Source: Selenomonadaceae bacterium (GTDB lineage Bacteria; Bacillota; Negativicutes; Selenomonadales; Selenomonadaceae). Taken from it: 16,553 bases of DNA. Positions 1 through 7,863 of this stretch are shown here, piece by piece (positions within the stretch are counted from its first letter, which is position 1; the number at the start of each line of letters is the position of its first letter). The notes beneath the pieces were generated by a model, which was not told where the DNA came from, searched no databases, and saw only the letters and a list, made by a program, of their open reading frames with translations. A program made the position numbers and the translations under genes. The DNA is taken from NCBI GenBank assembly GCA_016280345.1, contig JAEEGN010000278.1, positions 1-16,553 of the forward strand, read 5' to 3'.

Positions 1-123
1 GAGCGCCTGCACCGGATGGCGCTGGGGAATCAGAGCGGCACTTTGTTTTCCGACCAGCTGAGCTCCATTGAGGATATCGCGCGGCGGATACCGTCCATGT
101 TCCGGAATGGGCCGCGGCGCTGA
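1..123 (+). CDS. fliO: Flagellar biosynthesis protein FliO, C-terminal fragment
   Basis: An open frame enters from the left edge in frame 1 and stops at the TGA at 121-123, leaving 40 residues. The fragment is basic and soluble (RLHRMALGNQSG near its start, ending in RNGPRR), which fits the short cytoplasmic tail of FliO (FliO/MopB family). FliO is a small bitopic membrane protein that helps assemble the FliP ring of the flagellar export gate. The identification rests mainly on position directly before fliP, where FliO (called FliZ in Bacillus) is expected; the fragment alone has no diagnostic motif. The N-terminal and membrane parts lie outside the window. Confidence 0.7.
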   Translation, partial: ERLHRMALGNQSGTLFSDQLSSIEDIARRIPSMFRNGPRR

Positions 124-143
124 TGAGAAGGAGTTGTGGGATA

Positions 144-902
144 GTGCGGCATGAACAGCGGACTCTCATTTGCCTGGGGGCCCTGTTTTCTTTTTTGTCC
201 GCTCCGGCGATGGCTTTGGCGGCGCCAATCATTCCCCATGTCGACATCAACGTGGGGACGGCGAACAACCCGCAGGATGTGGCGACTTCCCTGCAACTTC
301 TGGCGGCTTTGACAGTTCTGTCGCTGGCTCCGTCCATCATTATGATGACGACGGCCTTCGTCCGCATCGTAGTCGTCATAGGCCTTTTGCGGAACGCCCT
401 TTCAACGCAGAACGTGCCGCCGAACCAGGTGGTCATTGCGCTGGCTCTGTTCCTGACATTTTATATCATGTCGCCTTATTGGAACGAGGCCAATGAAAAT
501 GGTATCCAGCCATACCTCGCGGGCCGCATCACCTATGAGGAAGCGTTGAAGAACACCGTCGCTCCCCTGCGGGAGTTTATGTTCAAGCAGACACGGGAGG
601 CGGATTTGGCGCTGTTCGTCAATCTGTCCCAGGCGGAGCGTCCAAATACGCCGGAGGATGTCTCGACGTTCACGCTGATTCCGGCGTATGTGATCAGTGA
701 ACTTAAGACGGCATTTCAGATTGGCTTCATGATTTATATCCCGTTCATCGTCATTGATATGATTGTGGCCAGCACCCTGATGGGCATGGGCATGATGATG
801 CTGCCGCCGGTCATGATCTCCATGCCATTCAAGATATTGCTTTTCGTCATGGTGGACGGCTGGCATCTCTTGATCAAGTCGCTGATTGTCAGCTTCAAGT
901 AG
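144..902 (+). CDS. fliP: Flagellar type III export gate protein FliP
   Basis: FliP is a core subunit of the flagellar type III export gate; five copies form the ring through which rod, hook and filament proteins pass. The protein opens with a cleavable signal peptide (short basic start, then ICLGALFSFLSAPAMA), as is typical of FliP. Conserved family blocks follow: LAPSIIMMTTAFVRIVVVIG, QNVPPNQVVIALALFLT, FTLIPAYVISELKTAFQIGF, and the C-terminal MGMGMMMLPPVMISMPFKIL hydrophobic pair. I chose GTG 144 (252 aa) because AAGGAG at 128-133 sits 10 nt before it and it gives a normal signal peptide. An in-frame ATG at 123 overlaps the fliO stop (TGATG), adds seven residues and has no Shine-Dalgarno site, but cannot be excluded. 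fliQ follows after 11 nt. Confidence 0.97.
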   Translation: MRHEQRTLICLGALFSFLSAPAMALAAPIIPHVDINVGTANNPQDVATSLQLLAALTVLSLAPSIIMMTTAFVRIVVVIGLLRNALSTQNVPPNQVVIALALFLTFYIMSPYWNEANENGIQPYLAGRITYEEALKNTVAPLREFMFKQTREADLALFVNLSQAERPNTPEDVSTFTLIPAYVISELKTAFQIGFMIYIPFIVIDMIVASTLMGMGMMMLPPVMISMPFKILLFVMVDGWHLLIKSLIVSFK

Positions 903-913
903 GAGATGAGGAG

Positions 914-1183
914 ATGTCCGGGGATTTCGTCGTACAGATTGGCCAGCAGGCGTTGGTCACGGTCCTTTTGGTTGCGGCGCCAATGCTGGGGTTGGGGCTT
1001 ATTGTGGGCCTCGCGGTCAGCATTTTTCAGACGACGACTTCTATCCAGGAGCAGACGTTGGCGTTCATTCCGAAGATCGTAGCGGTCTTCGTGGCAATCC
1101 TGGCCTTCGGGCCCTGGATGCTTCGGCTCATGGTGGAGTATGTGACGAATATTTTCGTGAATCTGCCGAGCTACATCGGGTGA
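914..1183 (+). CDS. fliQ: Flagellar export gate protein FliQ
   Basis: An 89-residue inner-membrane protein of normal FliQ length, with two hydrophobic segments (about residues 13-39 and 50-75). Between them lies the family's conserved SIFQTTTSIQEQTLAFIPKI block. FliQ packs around FliP and FliR in the helical export-gate assembly of the flagellar type III secretion system. Translation is coupled to fliP: AGGAG at 901-905 overlaps the fliP stop and lies 8 nt before the ATG at 914. The stop at 1181-1183 is followed by a 15-nt gap to fliR. Length, motif and order all agree and nothing looks unusual. Confidence 0.97.
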   Translation: MSGDFVVQIGQQALVTVLLVAAPMLGLGLIVGLAVSIFQTTTSIQEQTLAFIPKIVAVFVAILAFGPWMLRLMVEYVTNIFVNLPSYIG

Positions 1184-1198
1184 TTAGGGGAATAGGCC

Positions 1199-1981
1199 GT
1201 GGATCTGTTTGATTTGTTGCAGGGCCATGTGGCGGTTTTCCTGCTGATGCTGACGAGAATCAGCGGTCTTTTCATGGTATCGCCGTTTTTTGGCAGTCTT
1301 AACATCCCGGTGACGTTCCGGGCGGGGATTGCTTTGGCTTGCAGTGTTGCGCTGTTCCCGATGGTGGACGCCATGGGACCGGTGAAGGCGCCGCCCACGA
1401 TCCTGGCATACACGGCAACGGTGCTGGGAGAACTCTTGATCGGCTGGCTGATTGGACTGGTGGCGTTCACTTCCTTCGCGGCTATCAATATGGCAGGAAA
1501 GCTCATGGACATGCAGGTGGGGTTTTCCATCGCCAATGTCATGGATCCCACTTCCGGTCAGCAGATGCCGCTCATCGGGAGTTTTCTTTATAATCTGACG
1601 TTGATTGTCTTTGTGGTGGCCAATGGCCATCACATGTTGTTGGCGGCCATCGTGGGCAGTTTCCAGGCGATTCCGCTCATGGGGCTTTCTATCGGCACCA
1701 CGATGACGGAACTATTCACCCGTTATACGGTGGGGATTTTTCTCATGGGTGTCCAGATCGCTTTGCCGGTGACCTTCGGACTGCTCTTGACCAACGTGGG
1801 ACTGGGCATCCTGGCCAGGACCATGCCCCAGCTCAATATCTTCGTTGTCGGCGTCCCGCTTCATATCCTCGTTGGCCTCTTTATCCTGATGATCGTGGTG
1901 CCGTTCTATGTCCTCTTTTTGGATGTGTTGTTCAATGAGATGTATGGAGATATATCGCTGGCCATCCAAGCCATGCACTAG
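1199..1981 (+). CDS. fliR: Flagellar export gate protein FliR
   Basis: A polytopic membrane protein of 260 residues, the usual FliR size, that completes the FliP-FliQ-FliR export channel. Recognisable features are the N-terminal hydrophobic run with LMLTRISGLFMVSPFFGS, the block LMDMQVGFSIANVMDPTSGQ, and the C-terminal hydrophobic region with GLGILARTMPQLNIFVVGVP. The start is GTG at 1199, with AGGGG at 1186-1190 at 8 nt spacing. The 3' end overlaps flhB, whose most plausible start (ATG 1944) lies inside fliR in another frame. FliR-FlhB fusions are known in some Clostridia; here the two frames remain separate. Confidence 0.97.
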   Translation: MDLFDLLQGHVAVFLLMLTRISGLFMVSPFFGSLNIPVTFRAGIALACSVALFPMVDAMGPVKAPPTILAYTATVLGELLIGWLIGLVAFTSFAAINMAGKLMDMQVGFSIANVMDPTSGQQMPLIGSFLYNLTLIVFVVANGHHMLLAAIVGSFQAIPLMGLSIGTTMTELFTRYTVGIFLMGVQIALPVTFGLLLTNVGLGILARTMPQLNIFVVGVPLHILVGLFILMIVVPFYVLFLDVLFNEMYGDISLAIQAMH

Positions 1982-3059
1982 ACCGTTTACTTTCGATCTC
2001 CAGCTTTTCGCCGGCGAGAAGACGGAGGAGCCGACCTCCAAACGTTTGAGCGACGCCCGCAAGAAGGGCAATATTCCCCGCAGCCAGGAGATGAGCGGCG
2101 CCTTTGTCCTCATGGGAGGATTTTTGGCCATGCAGGCGCTGGGAGCGGGGATTTACGACGAGATCACCGCTTACACCGCGTATATCTTCAGCCATCTGAA
2201 CGGGCCGATAAATACGGAATCCGTCATGCGGCTGTTTCTCGATATCATCGTGATCCTGGGAAAGACCGCGTTTCCCATCATGCTGATCATCATGTTTGTC
2301 GGCCTTTGCACAAATTTGATGCAGGTGGGGATCAACTTCACGACGGAGCCTTTGGGCTTCAAGTTGGAAAAGCTAAACCCGATTGCCGGTTTCGGCCGCC
2401 TCTTTTCCAAGCGGGCCTTGGTGGAGCTCGTGAAGTCGCTGTTCAAGATTGCCGTTATCGGCACTTTTATCTATTCGTATCTCAAGGATCAAATCGGCCA
2501 AATGCCGAATCTCCTGTACCTTGACCTCAAGGCCAGCCTGCCGATGATTGCAGATGTCATTTTCGGCTTGGCGTATAAGGTCTTGGCCATCTATTTCGTG
2601 ATGTCGCTGTTGGATTTCTGGTACCAGAAATGGCAACACAAGCAAGGCCTCATGATGAGCAAGCAGGATATCAAGGAAGAATTCAAGCAGACAGAAGGCG
2701 ATCCGCAGATCAAGGGAAAGATCAAGCAGAAACAGCGCCAGATGGCAATGCAGCGCATGATGCAGGAAGTCCCGAAAGCGGACGTCATCGTGACGAACCC
2801 GACGCATTATGCGGTTGCCCTTCGGTATCAGAAGGGAATGATTGCGCCGGAGGTCATAGCGAAGGGGCAGGATTATGTGGCCCTTCGGATTAAGGAGACC
2901 GCCCGGGCGGCCGGGGTGGCAATCGTGGAGAACAAGCCGTTGGCAAGAGCCCTTTACGCGGCCGTGGAGATTGGGGAACTTGTCCCCCAGGCGCTTTATA
3001 AGGCGGTGGCAGAGGTTCTGGCGTATGTTTACCGGCTCAAGCACCGGCGGTATGCTTGA
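1944..3059 (+). CDS. flhB: Flagellar export switch protein FlhB
   Basis: FlhB is the membrane protein that switches the export apparatus from rod/hook to filament substrates. The signature start FDLQLFAGEKTEEPTSKR is followed by four hydrophobic segments (roughly residues 45-65, 90-125, 165-185 and 205-230). A cytoplasmic domain follows, with the autocleavage site NPTH at residues 285-288 (2796-2807), where the chain is cut between Asn and Pro. The frame is open from ATG 1908, inside fliR. I chose ATG 1944 (371 aa) because it leaves only about 15 residues before the conserved FDLQLFAGEK; ATG 1935 and ATG 1908 are alternatives. None has a strong Shine-Dalgarno site, so coupling to fliR translation is likely (38-nt overlap). 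An unusually long gap to flhA follows. Confidence 0.96.
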   Translation: MEIYRWPSKPCTRPFTFDLQLFAGEKTEEPTSKRLSDARKKGNIPRSQEMSGAFVLMGGFLAMQALGAGIYDEITAYTAYIFSHLNGPINTESVMRLFLDIIVILGKTAFPIMLIIMFVGLCTNLMQVGINFTTEPLGFKLEKLNPIAGFGRLFSKRALVELVKSLFKIAVIGTFIYSYLKDQIGQMPNLLYLDLKASLPMIADVIFGLAYKVLAIYFVMSLLDFWYQKWQHKQGLMMSKQDIKEEFKQTEGDPQIKGKIKQKQRQMAMQRMMQEVPKADVIVTNPTHYAVALRYQKGMIAPEVIAKGQDYVALRIKETARAAGVAIVENKPLARALYAAVEIGELVPQALYKAVAEVLAYVYRLKHRRYA

Positions 3060-3073
3060 AATGTGCTGAATTG

Positions 3074-3146
3074 ATCTTCGAGTAAAAGATGAATCGAAGA
3101 TGCGCGTGTTTCGCACGCAAGCGGTATGCCGGCCCGGGCTGGCCGG
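3074..3146 (+). promoter_or_regulatory. Three consecutive inverted repeats in the flhB-flhA gap
   Basis: The 117-nt interval 3060-3176 is the longest gap in this otherwise tight operon. It holds three perfect inverted repeats in a row: ATCTTCGA (3074-3081) with TCGAAGAT (3094-3101), 12-nt loop; GCGTG (3104-3108) with CACGC (3114-3118), 5-nt loop; and CCGGCC (3129-3134) with GGCCGG (3141-3146), 6-nt loop. No T-run follows, so an intrinsic terminator is unlikely. About 30 nt of purine-rich leader with GGAG and AGG elements separate the last stem from the flhA ATG at 3177. I do not recognise a known riboswitch, including c-di-GMP-I. The pairing is seen; a regulatory or mRNA-processing role is inference. 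Confidence 0.45.
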
Positions 3147-3176
3147 GGAGTCCACACAGAGGAGCAGGCAGAGGCT

Positions 3177-5258
3177 ATGGCGAGAGAAGGCGCGGCGGCA
3201 GTTGGAGCCGGCGGAGTCATACAAAAATATAGCGACATCATCATCGCCGCAGTCATTATCACCATCGTCCTGATGATGATCATTCCGCTGCCGACGATGT
3301 TGCTGGACCTTCTGCTTTGCGTCAATATCACCATGTCCATCGTCATCATCATGATTACGATTTACAATCAGGAGGCGCTGGACCTTTCGGTGTTTCCCTC
3401 GCTGCTCCTGATCACAACACTGTTCCGCCTGGCGTTGAATATTTCTTCAACGCGTCTCATATTGTTGGAAGGGTATGCCGGCGAGGTCATTACCGCATTT
3501 GGCAATTTCGTTGTCGGTGGTAATGCTGTCGTCGGCTTCATTATGTTCGTCATCCTGGTCGCCATCAATTTCATCGTCATCACCAAGGGCGCCGAGCGCG
3601 TTTCGGAAGTGGCGGCCCGCTTCACGCTGGACGCGATGCCGGGCAAACAGATGGCCATCGATGCCGATCTCAACCAGGGAACCATTACCGACGCGGAGGC
3701 GGCCATCCGGCGCAAGAAGATCCAGCGCGAGGCGGACTTCTACGGGGCGATGGATGGTGCCTCGAAGTTCGTCAAAGGTGATTCCATCGCTTCCATCGTC
3801 ATTACCATCATCAACATTGCCGGCGGTTTCGTCATCGGTATGCTCATGCGGAACATGAGCGCCCTGCAGGCGATCCAGACTTATACGCTGCTGACCGTAG
3901 GCGACGGACTTGTCGGCCAGATTCCGGCGCTGATGATTTCGACGGCCACCGGCATCATCGTCACCCGGGCGGCCTCGGACGGCGGTAACCTGGGTACCGA
4001 TGTCGTTTCCCAGATGTTTCGGAACGCCCGCGTCTTTTTCATTGCCAGCAGCGTTTTAATCTTGTTGGCATTGGTACCGGGATTGCCGGGCATTCCTTTC
4101 GCCTGCCTGTCCATCATCACGGCGCTGATCGGTTACAGCCTGCGTCAGCAGGAAAAGGCGCCCACGGAGGAAGCGGCGGCGGCGGAAAAGGAAGCCAAGC
4201 AGAAGCAGGAGGCGACGAAGCCGGAAAATATCGTCTCGTTGCTACAGGTCGATCCGATGGAGCTCGAGATTGGTTACAGTTTGATTCCGCTCGTGGATAC
4301 CGGTCAGGGCGGCGACCTGTTGGAACGTATCGTCATGATTCGTCGCCAGTGCGCGCTGGAGTTGGGTCTTGTGGTGCCGACGATCCGCATTCGTGATAAT
4401 ATTCAGATAAAACCTAACGCCTATATTATAAAATTAAAAGGAATTGAGATAGCGAAGGGCGAATTATTACTTGATCACTATCTGGCCATGAATTCGGGAA
4501 CTGTTTTTGAGGAGGTTGCCGGCATCGAGACAACGGAGCCGGCCTTCGGTCTGCCCGCCCTCTGGATTACGGAGGCGCAGCGCGAGCAGGCGGAGCTGAA
4601 CGGTTACACCGTGGTTGACGCGGTTTCCGTGTTGGCCACACATCTGACCGAGGTCATCAAGGCGCACGCCGACGAGATACTGGGACGCAAGGAGACGCAG
4701 GATCTCATCGAGAATCTCAAGAAAACGAACAGCACCTTGGTGGACGAGGTCATGCCCGAACTGGTGAATGTCGGCGAAATCCAGAAAGTCTTGGCAAATC
4801 TCCTTCGGGAGCGCATATCGATCCGCGACATGGCGACAATCTTCGAGGTGCTGGCGGATTACGGCCGGGCGACGAAGGACACGGATATCCTGACCGAGTA
4901 TGTCCGGCATGCGATGGCTCGACAAATCACGCAGCAGAACCTGCAGAACAACGTGATTCCCTGTGTCACGCTGGACCCGGCCATCGAGAACCGCATTGCC
5001 GGCGCGGTACAACGTACGGATCGCGGCTCTTATGTCAGCCTGGATCCCGATACGATGCAGCGCCTGTTGACTTCGCTGAATACCGAGCTCAGTAAGCTGA
5101 CGAATATGGGTTATCAGCCAATCGTGCTCACCAGCCCGGCGGTACGGCCGTACTTCCGTAAGCTGGTGGAGCGTTCCATCCAGGGCATCATCGTCCTTTC
5201 CCACGCGGAGATTGAGCAGAGTGTTGAGTTGCAGATACTTGGGGTGGTGAAAATCTAA
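3177..5258 (+). CDS. flhA: Flagellar export gate protein FlhA
   Basis: FlhA forms the nonameric export-gate ring whose cytoplasmic domain docks chaperone-substrate complexes. The N-terminal half is a multi-helix membrane domain (about residues 20-320). It carries the FHIPEP family blocks: ALDLSVFPSLLLITTLFRLA, the cytoplasmic loop with AARFTLDAMPGKQMAIDADL, and TVGDGLVGQIPALMISTATG. A charged Glu/Lys/Ala linker (about 325-355) leads to the soluble FlhA-C domain. I chose ATG 3177 (693 aa, a normal length) because it starts just before the first helix with GGAG/AGG upstream. An in-frame ATG at 3126 adds 17 atypical residues and overlaps a GC-rich hairpin. A stretch around 4391-4480 is strikingly AT-rich with rare codons, although the protein there looks normal. 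flhF begins directly after the stop. Confidence 0.97.
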   Translation: MAREGAAAVGAGGVIQKYSDIIIAAVIITIVLMMIIPLPTMLLDLLLCVNITMSIVIIMITIYNQEALDLSVFPSLLLITTLFRLALNISSTRLILLEGYAGEVITAFGNFVVGGNAVVGFIMFVILVAINFIVITKGAERVSEVAARFTLDAMPGKQMAIDADLNQGTITDAEAAIRRKKIQREADFYGAMDGASKFVKGDSIASIVITIINIAGGFVIGMLMRNMSALQAIQTYTLLTVGDGLVGQIPALMISTATGIIVTRAASDGGNLGTDVVSQMFRNARVFFIASSVLILLALVPGLPGIPFACLSIITALIGYSLRQQEKAPTEEAAAAEKEAKQKQEATKPENIVSLLQVDPMELEIGYSLIPLVDTGQGGDLLERIVMIRRQCALELGLVVPTIRIRDNIQIKPNAYIIKLKGIEIAKGELLLDHYLAMNSGTVFEEVAGIETTEPAFGLPALWITEAQREQAELNGYTVVDAVSVLATHLTEVIKAHADEILGRKETQDLIENLKKTNSTLVDEVMPELVNVGEIQKVLANLLRERISIRDMATIFEVLADYGRATKDTDILTEYVRHAMARQITQQNLQNNVIPCVTLDPAIENRIAGAVQRTDRGSYVSLDPDTMQRLLTSLNTELSKLTNMGYQPIVLTSPAVRPYFRKLVERSIQGIIVLSHAEIEQSVELQILGVVKI

Positions 5259-6788
5259 TTGAACATCAAGGTGTTTAAAGCGGCTGATCTGAAAGAGGCC
5301 ATGGCCATGGTCAAAGACGAAATGGGCCGCGACGCTGTCATTCTGCATACGAAACGCTATCGCCAGGGTGGATTCCTCGGTTACAAGAGCAAGGAAGTCG
5401 TTGAGGTCACGGCAGCGGTGGATGATACGCCACGCCGTCCGCGCGTGAAACTGCCTGCGACGCAACGCCGGACGAAACCGGCACCACCGCCACCTCCGGC
5501 CCCGAAAGCGCCGCCCCCGGCTCCTCCGCGTCAGGTTCTGGCGCAGTATAAGACAGCCGGGACAGAAGCCGGTGTTTCAATGGCCCGGTCTGCGGATTTG
5601 GCAGCCCGACTGGAACAGGCACCGGCTGAGGCGGCCTTCATCCCCATGGAGACCGCGGCTCCGGCTTACGTTCCCCCCGTGGCCCCGCCGGCGTCCAAAG
5701 CGTCATCACCGGCGCCTCCTCCGGCTCCGGTTCGCCCGGTCATAGCGCCACCGCCCGCCTATGCGATGCCGCCTTCGGCGCCTGCCGCAGTGACGGCGGG
5801 AACGCGAATCATCAAGGCAACGCCGCCGTCTGGCTCGCTTTATCCGTCGACCGCGCCGGCCACGCCTCGCTCATCCAACGCTTCGGCAAAAGTCCTGAAC
5901 AAGGCGGCTGAGGAAGCGCTGGAACAAAGCGACGAGAAGATTCAGGCGTTGGAAGACGAACTGGCGCAGATGCGCAAAATGTTGCGGCAAGTCATGAGCC
6001 AACCTCATAAAGAGGATGAAATCGTCACCCTGCAGGACGCGCTGAAGGCGCAGGAGGTCAGTGATCAGGTGATGCAGGACATCATCCGGAAGGTTCCTCC
6101 GGCGACTTTGCTGTTACCGCATGAATCTGAGGAAGCGCGTCAGGCACTCAGCGATTATCTGCACAGTTCTCTGAAGACCGGTGATGGCATCGGCCTCAAG
6201 GATGGCCGGCCGAAGATTGTCGCCTTGATCGGCACCACGGGTGTTGGCAAGACCACGACGATTGCCAAGATTGCGGCCCGTTTCGTGCTGGAGCGGGGCA
6301 TCAGCGTAGCACTCATCACTGCGGATACCTATCGAATTTCCGCGGTGGATCAGTTGAAAACATATTCGGATATCATCGGCCTGCCGCTGGAAATCGTATA
6401 TTCCGCGGCGGAGTTGAAACCGGCGCTGCGCAAACACCGGGGCAAGCAGCTGGTGCTTATCGATACCGCTGGGCGCAGCCAAAACAATGAATACCAGATG
6501 CAGGAACTGAAGGAGTTCCTGTCCGCTGATTCCTCGATCGAGAAGCATCTGGTGATGAGCGCGACAACGAAGGAACGCGACGCCGAGCGAATCCTGGACC
6601 GATTCTCGATCTGCAAGCCCGACCGGCTGTTGTTCACGAAGACGGATGAGACGGACAGCCTGGGGCTGATCGTGAACATTCTCTATGATCGGCGCATTGC
6701 CCTTTCCTACCTGACCAACGGGCAGAGCGTGCCGGACGATATCGAACCGGCCCGGGCGGAAACCTTGGCAAAGCTGTTATTGAGGTAA
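5259..6788 (+). CDS. flhF: Signal-recognition-like GTPase FlhF
   Basis: FlhF is an SRP-family GTPase that recruits early basal-body parts to the correct place on the membrane. In order: the basic N-terminal FlhF domain (about 1-65, MNIKVFKAADLKEAMAMVKD), a long Pro/Ala-rich linker (about 65-215), an N-domain helical part, and the NG GTPase. The GTPase shows P-loop GTTGVGKTT (residues 325-333), DTAGR (402-406), TKTD (460-463), and an ADTYR block after the P-loop. The start is TTG at 5259, immediately after the flhA TAA, with GGGGTGG at 5241-5247 as a probable ribosome site. A weak start may keep FlhF levels low. At 509 residues it is longer than many FlhF proteins because of the linker. The flhG ribosome site overlaps its 3' end. 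Confidence 0.97.
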   Translation: MNIKVFKAADLKEAMAMVKDEMGRDAVILHTKRYRQGGFLGYKSKEVVEVTAAVDDTPRRPRVKLPATQRRTKPAPPPPPAPKAPPPAPPRQVLAQYKTAGTEAGVSMARSADLAARLEQAPAEAAFIPMETAAPAYVPPVAPPASKASSPAPPPAPVRPVIAPPPAYAMPPSAPAAVTAGTRIIKATPPSGSLYPSTAPATPRSSNASAKVLNKAAEEALEQSDEKIQALEDELAQMRKMLRQVMSQPHKEDEIVTLQDALKAQEVSDQVMQDIIRKVPPATLLLPHESEEARQALSDYLHSSLKTGDGIGLKDGRPKIVALIGTTGVGKTTTIAKIAARFVLERGISVALITADTYRISAVDQLKTYSDIIGLPLEIVYSAAELKPALRKHRGKQLVLIDTAGRSQNNEYQMQELKEFLSADSSIEKHLVMSATTKERDAERILDRFSICKPDRLLFTKTDETDSLGLIVNILYDRRIALSYLTNGQSVPDDIEPARAETLAKLLLR

Positions 6789-6795
6789 AGCGATT

Positions 6796-7830
6796 ATGGA
6801 TGATCAGGCAACGAGTCTCAGGAAGCTCGTGCAGGGGAAAAGTGAATACGCTGCGCCTGCTCCTGCGCCGAATGCCGGCGGGGAAATGGCCGGGGGGCGG
6901 ACGATTCCAGCCGGGAATGCGTCTGTCGTTGCCCAGCCCTATACGGCTCCTCCGATTCGGCCGTTGCCAACCTTTCGGGCACCGCCGCCTCCTTCGATTC
7001 CGGCGTTTCAGCCGGCCTTCCAGAAGGAAGGAGACGCCCGCATCATTGCCGTTACCAGCGGCAAAGGGGGCGTCGGCAAGACGAATCTGACCGTCAACCT
7101 GGCCATCGCGCTGGGCCAGGAGGGAAAAAACGTCATCGTCATCGACGCGGATCTCGGCATGGCAAATGTTGACGTCGTCCTGGGCTCCGTTTCCAAATTT
7201 CATTTGATGCATCTCCTAAAAGATGATATTTCGTTAAATGATGTCTTGATTCATGGCCCATATGGTGTAAACTATATATCAGGAGGGTCGGCGATGGAGC
7301 GGGCGGTCGAGTTCACTCCGTTGGAGCGCCGGCGTCTCATGGACAAGCTCTCTGCCTGCGGCGAAATGGCGGATATCATCCTGATCGATACCGGGGCTGG
7401 AATCGGACGGAACGTCATGGATTTCATCCTGGCGGCGGACGAAGTGGTCTTGGTCACGACACCTGAACCCACGGCCCTGACTGATGCGTATGCGGTCATG
7501 AAGGCGTATAGCAATTATGCATCGAACAAGAATATGCGACTGGTCATCAATCGTGTGTATGATGAGTCGGAAAGTGCGGATGTCATCACCAAGCTGCAAC
7601 GGACGGCGGACCGATTCCTGAAGATGCCGCTGGAATCGTTGGGGTCAATCTATGAGGACCGGAACGTGATGAACGCCGTTAAGCGGCAGGCGCCGCTGAT
7701 GATTGCGTATCCGGATACGCTGGCGGCCCGGTGCGTGCAGTCGATTGCCAAGACCATGGTTTACGGCGGACAGCATGAGGTCCGATGGGGTTGGCGGGGT
7801 TTTCTGCAACGTCTGCTCAAATTCAAATAA
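6796..7830 (+). CDS. flhG: MinD-like ATPase FlhG, regulator of FlhF and flagellar number
   Basis: FlhG (YlxH in Bacillus) is a ParA/MinD-family ATPase that controls flagellar number and stimulates the FlhF GTPase. The N-terminus MDDQATSLRKLV carries the DQAxxLR motif known to activate FlhF. The deviant Walker A is SGKGGVGKT (88-96), followed by IDADLGMANVDVVLG and IDTGAGIGRNVMDF. The C-terminus ends in GWRGFLQRLLKFK, which looks like a MinD-type amphipathic membrane-targeting helix. The protein is 344 residues against roughly 270-300 usual, because a Pro/Ala/Gly-rich stretch (about 18-76) separates the activator motif from the ATPase domain. GAGG at 6782-6785, overlapping the end of flhF, precedes the ATG. 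The segment 7191-7280 is AT-rich, with ATA, CTA, TTA and TCA codons. Confidence 0.96.
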   Translation: MDDQATSLRKLVQGKSEYAAPAPAPNAGGEMAGGRTIPAGNASVVAQPYTAPPIRPLPTFRAPPPPSIPAFQPAFQKEGDARIIAVTSGKGGVGKTNLTVNLAIALGQEGKNVIVIDADLGMANVDVVLGSVSKFHLMHLLKDDISLNDVLIHGPYGVNYISGGSAMERAVEFTPLERRRLMDKLSACGEMADIILIDTGAGIGRNVMDFILAADEVVLVTTPEPTALTDAYAVMKAYSNYASNKNMRLVINRVYDESESADVITKLQRTADRFLKMPLESLGSIYEDRNVMNAVKRQAPLMIAYPDTLAARCVQSIAKTMVYGGQHEVRWGWRGFLQRLLKFK

Positions 7831-7863
7831 ATCCAAATCAATCAAAGGATGAAAGGGGTAGCT

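Noticed and set aside
2204..2211. GCCGATAA, matching the -10 of sigma-28 promoters
   Set aside because: No TAAA-like -35 lies about 15 nt upstream, and it is inside flhB coding sequence.
3074..3146. Hairpins as an intrinsic terminator
   Set aside because: None of the three stems is followed by a run of T, and flhA downstream is expected to belong to the same operon.
2373..3224. A minus-strand frame of 283 codons across flhB and the flhA leader
   Set aside because: Most of it lies opposite conserved flhB, with no motif and biased composition. I considered it as an antisense gene for the leader region but see no support.
3089..3232. A small plus-strand ORF starting with ATGAATCGAAGATG in the flhB-flhA gap
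   Set aside because: No ribosome site, an Arg/Gly-rich sequence without family resemblance, and it overlaps the start of flhA out of frame.
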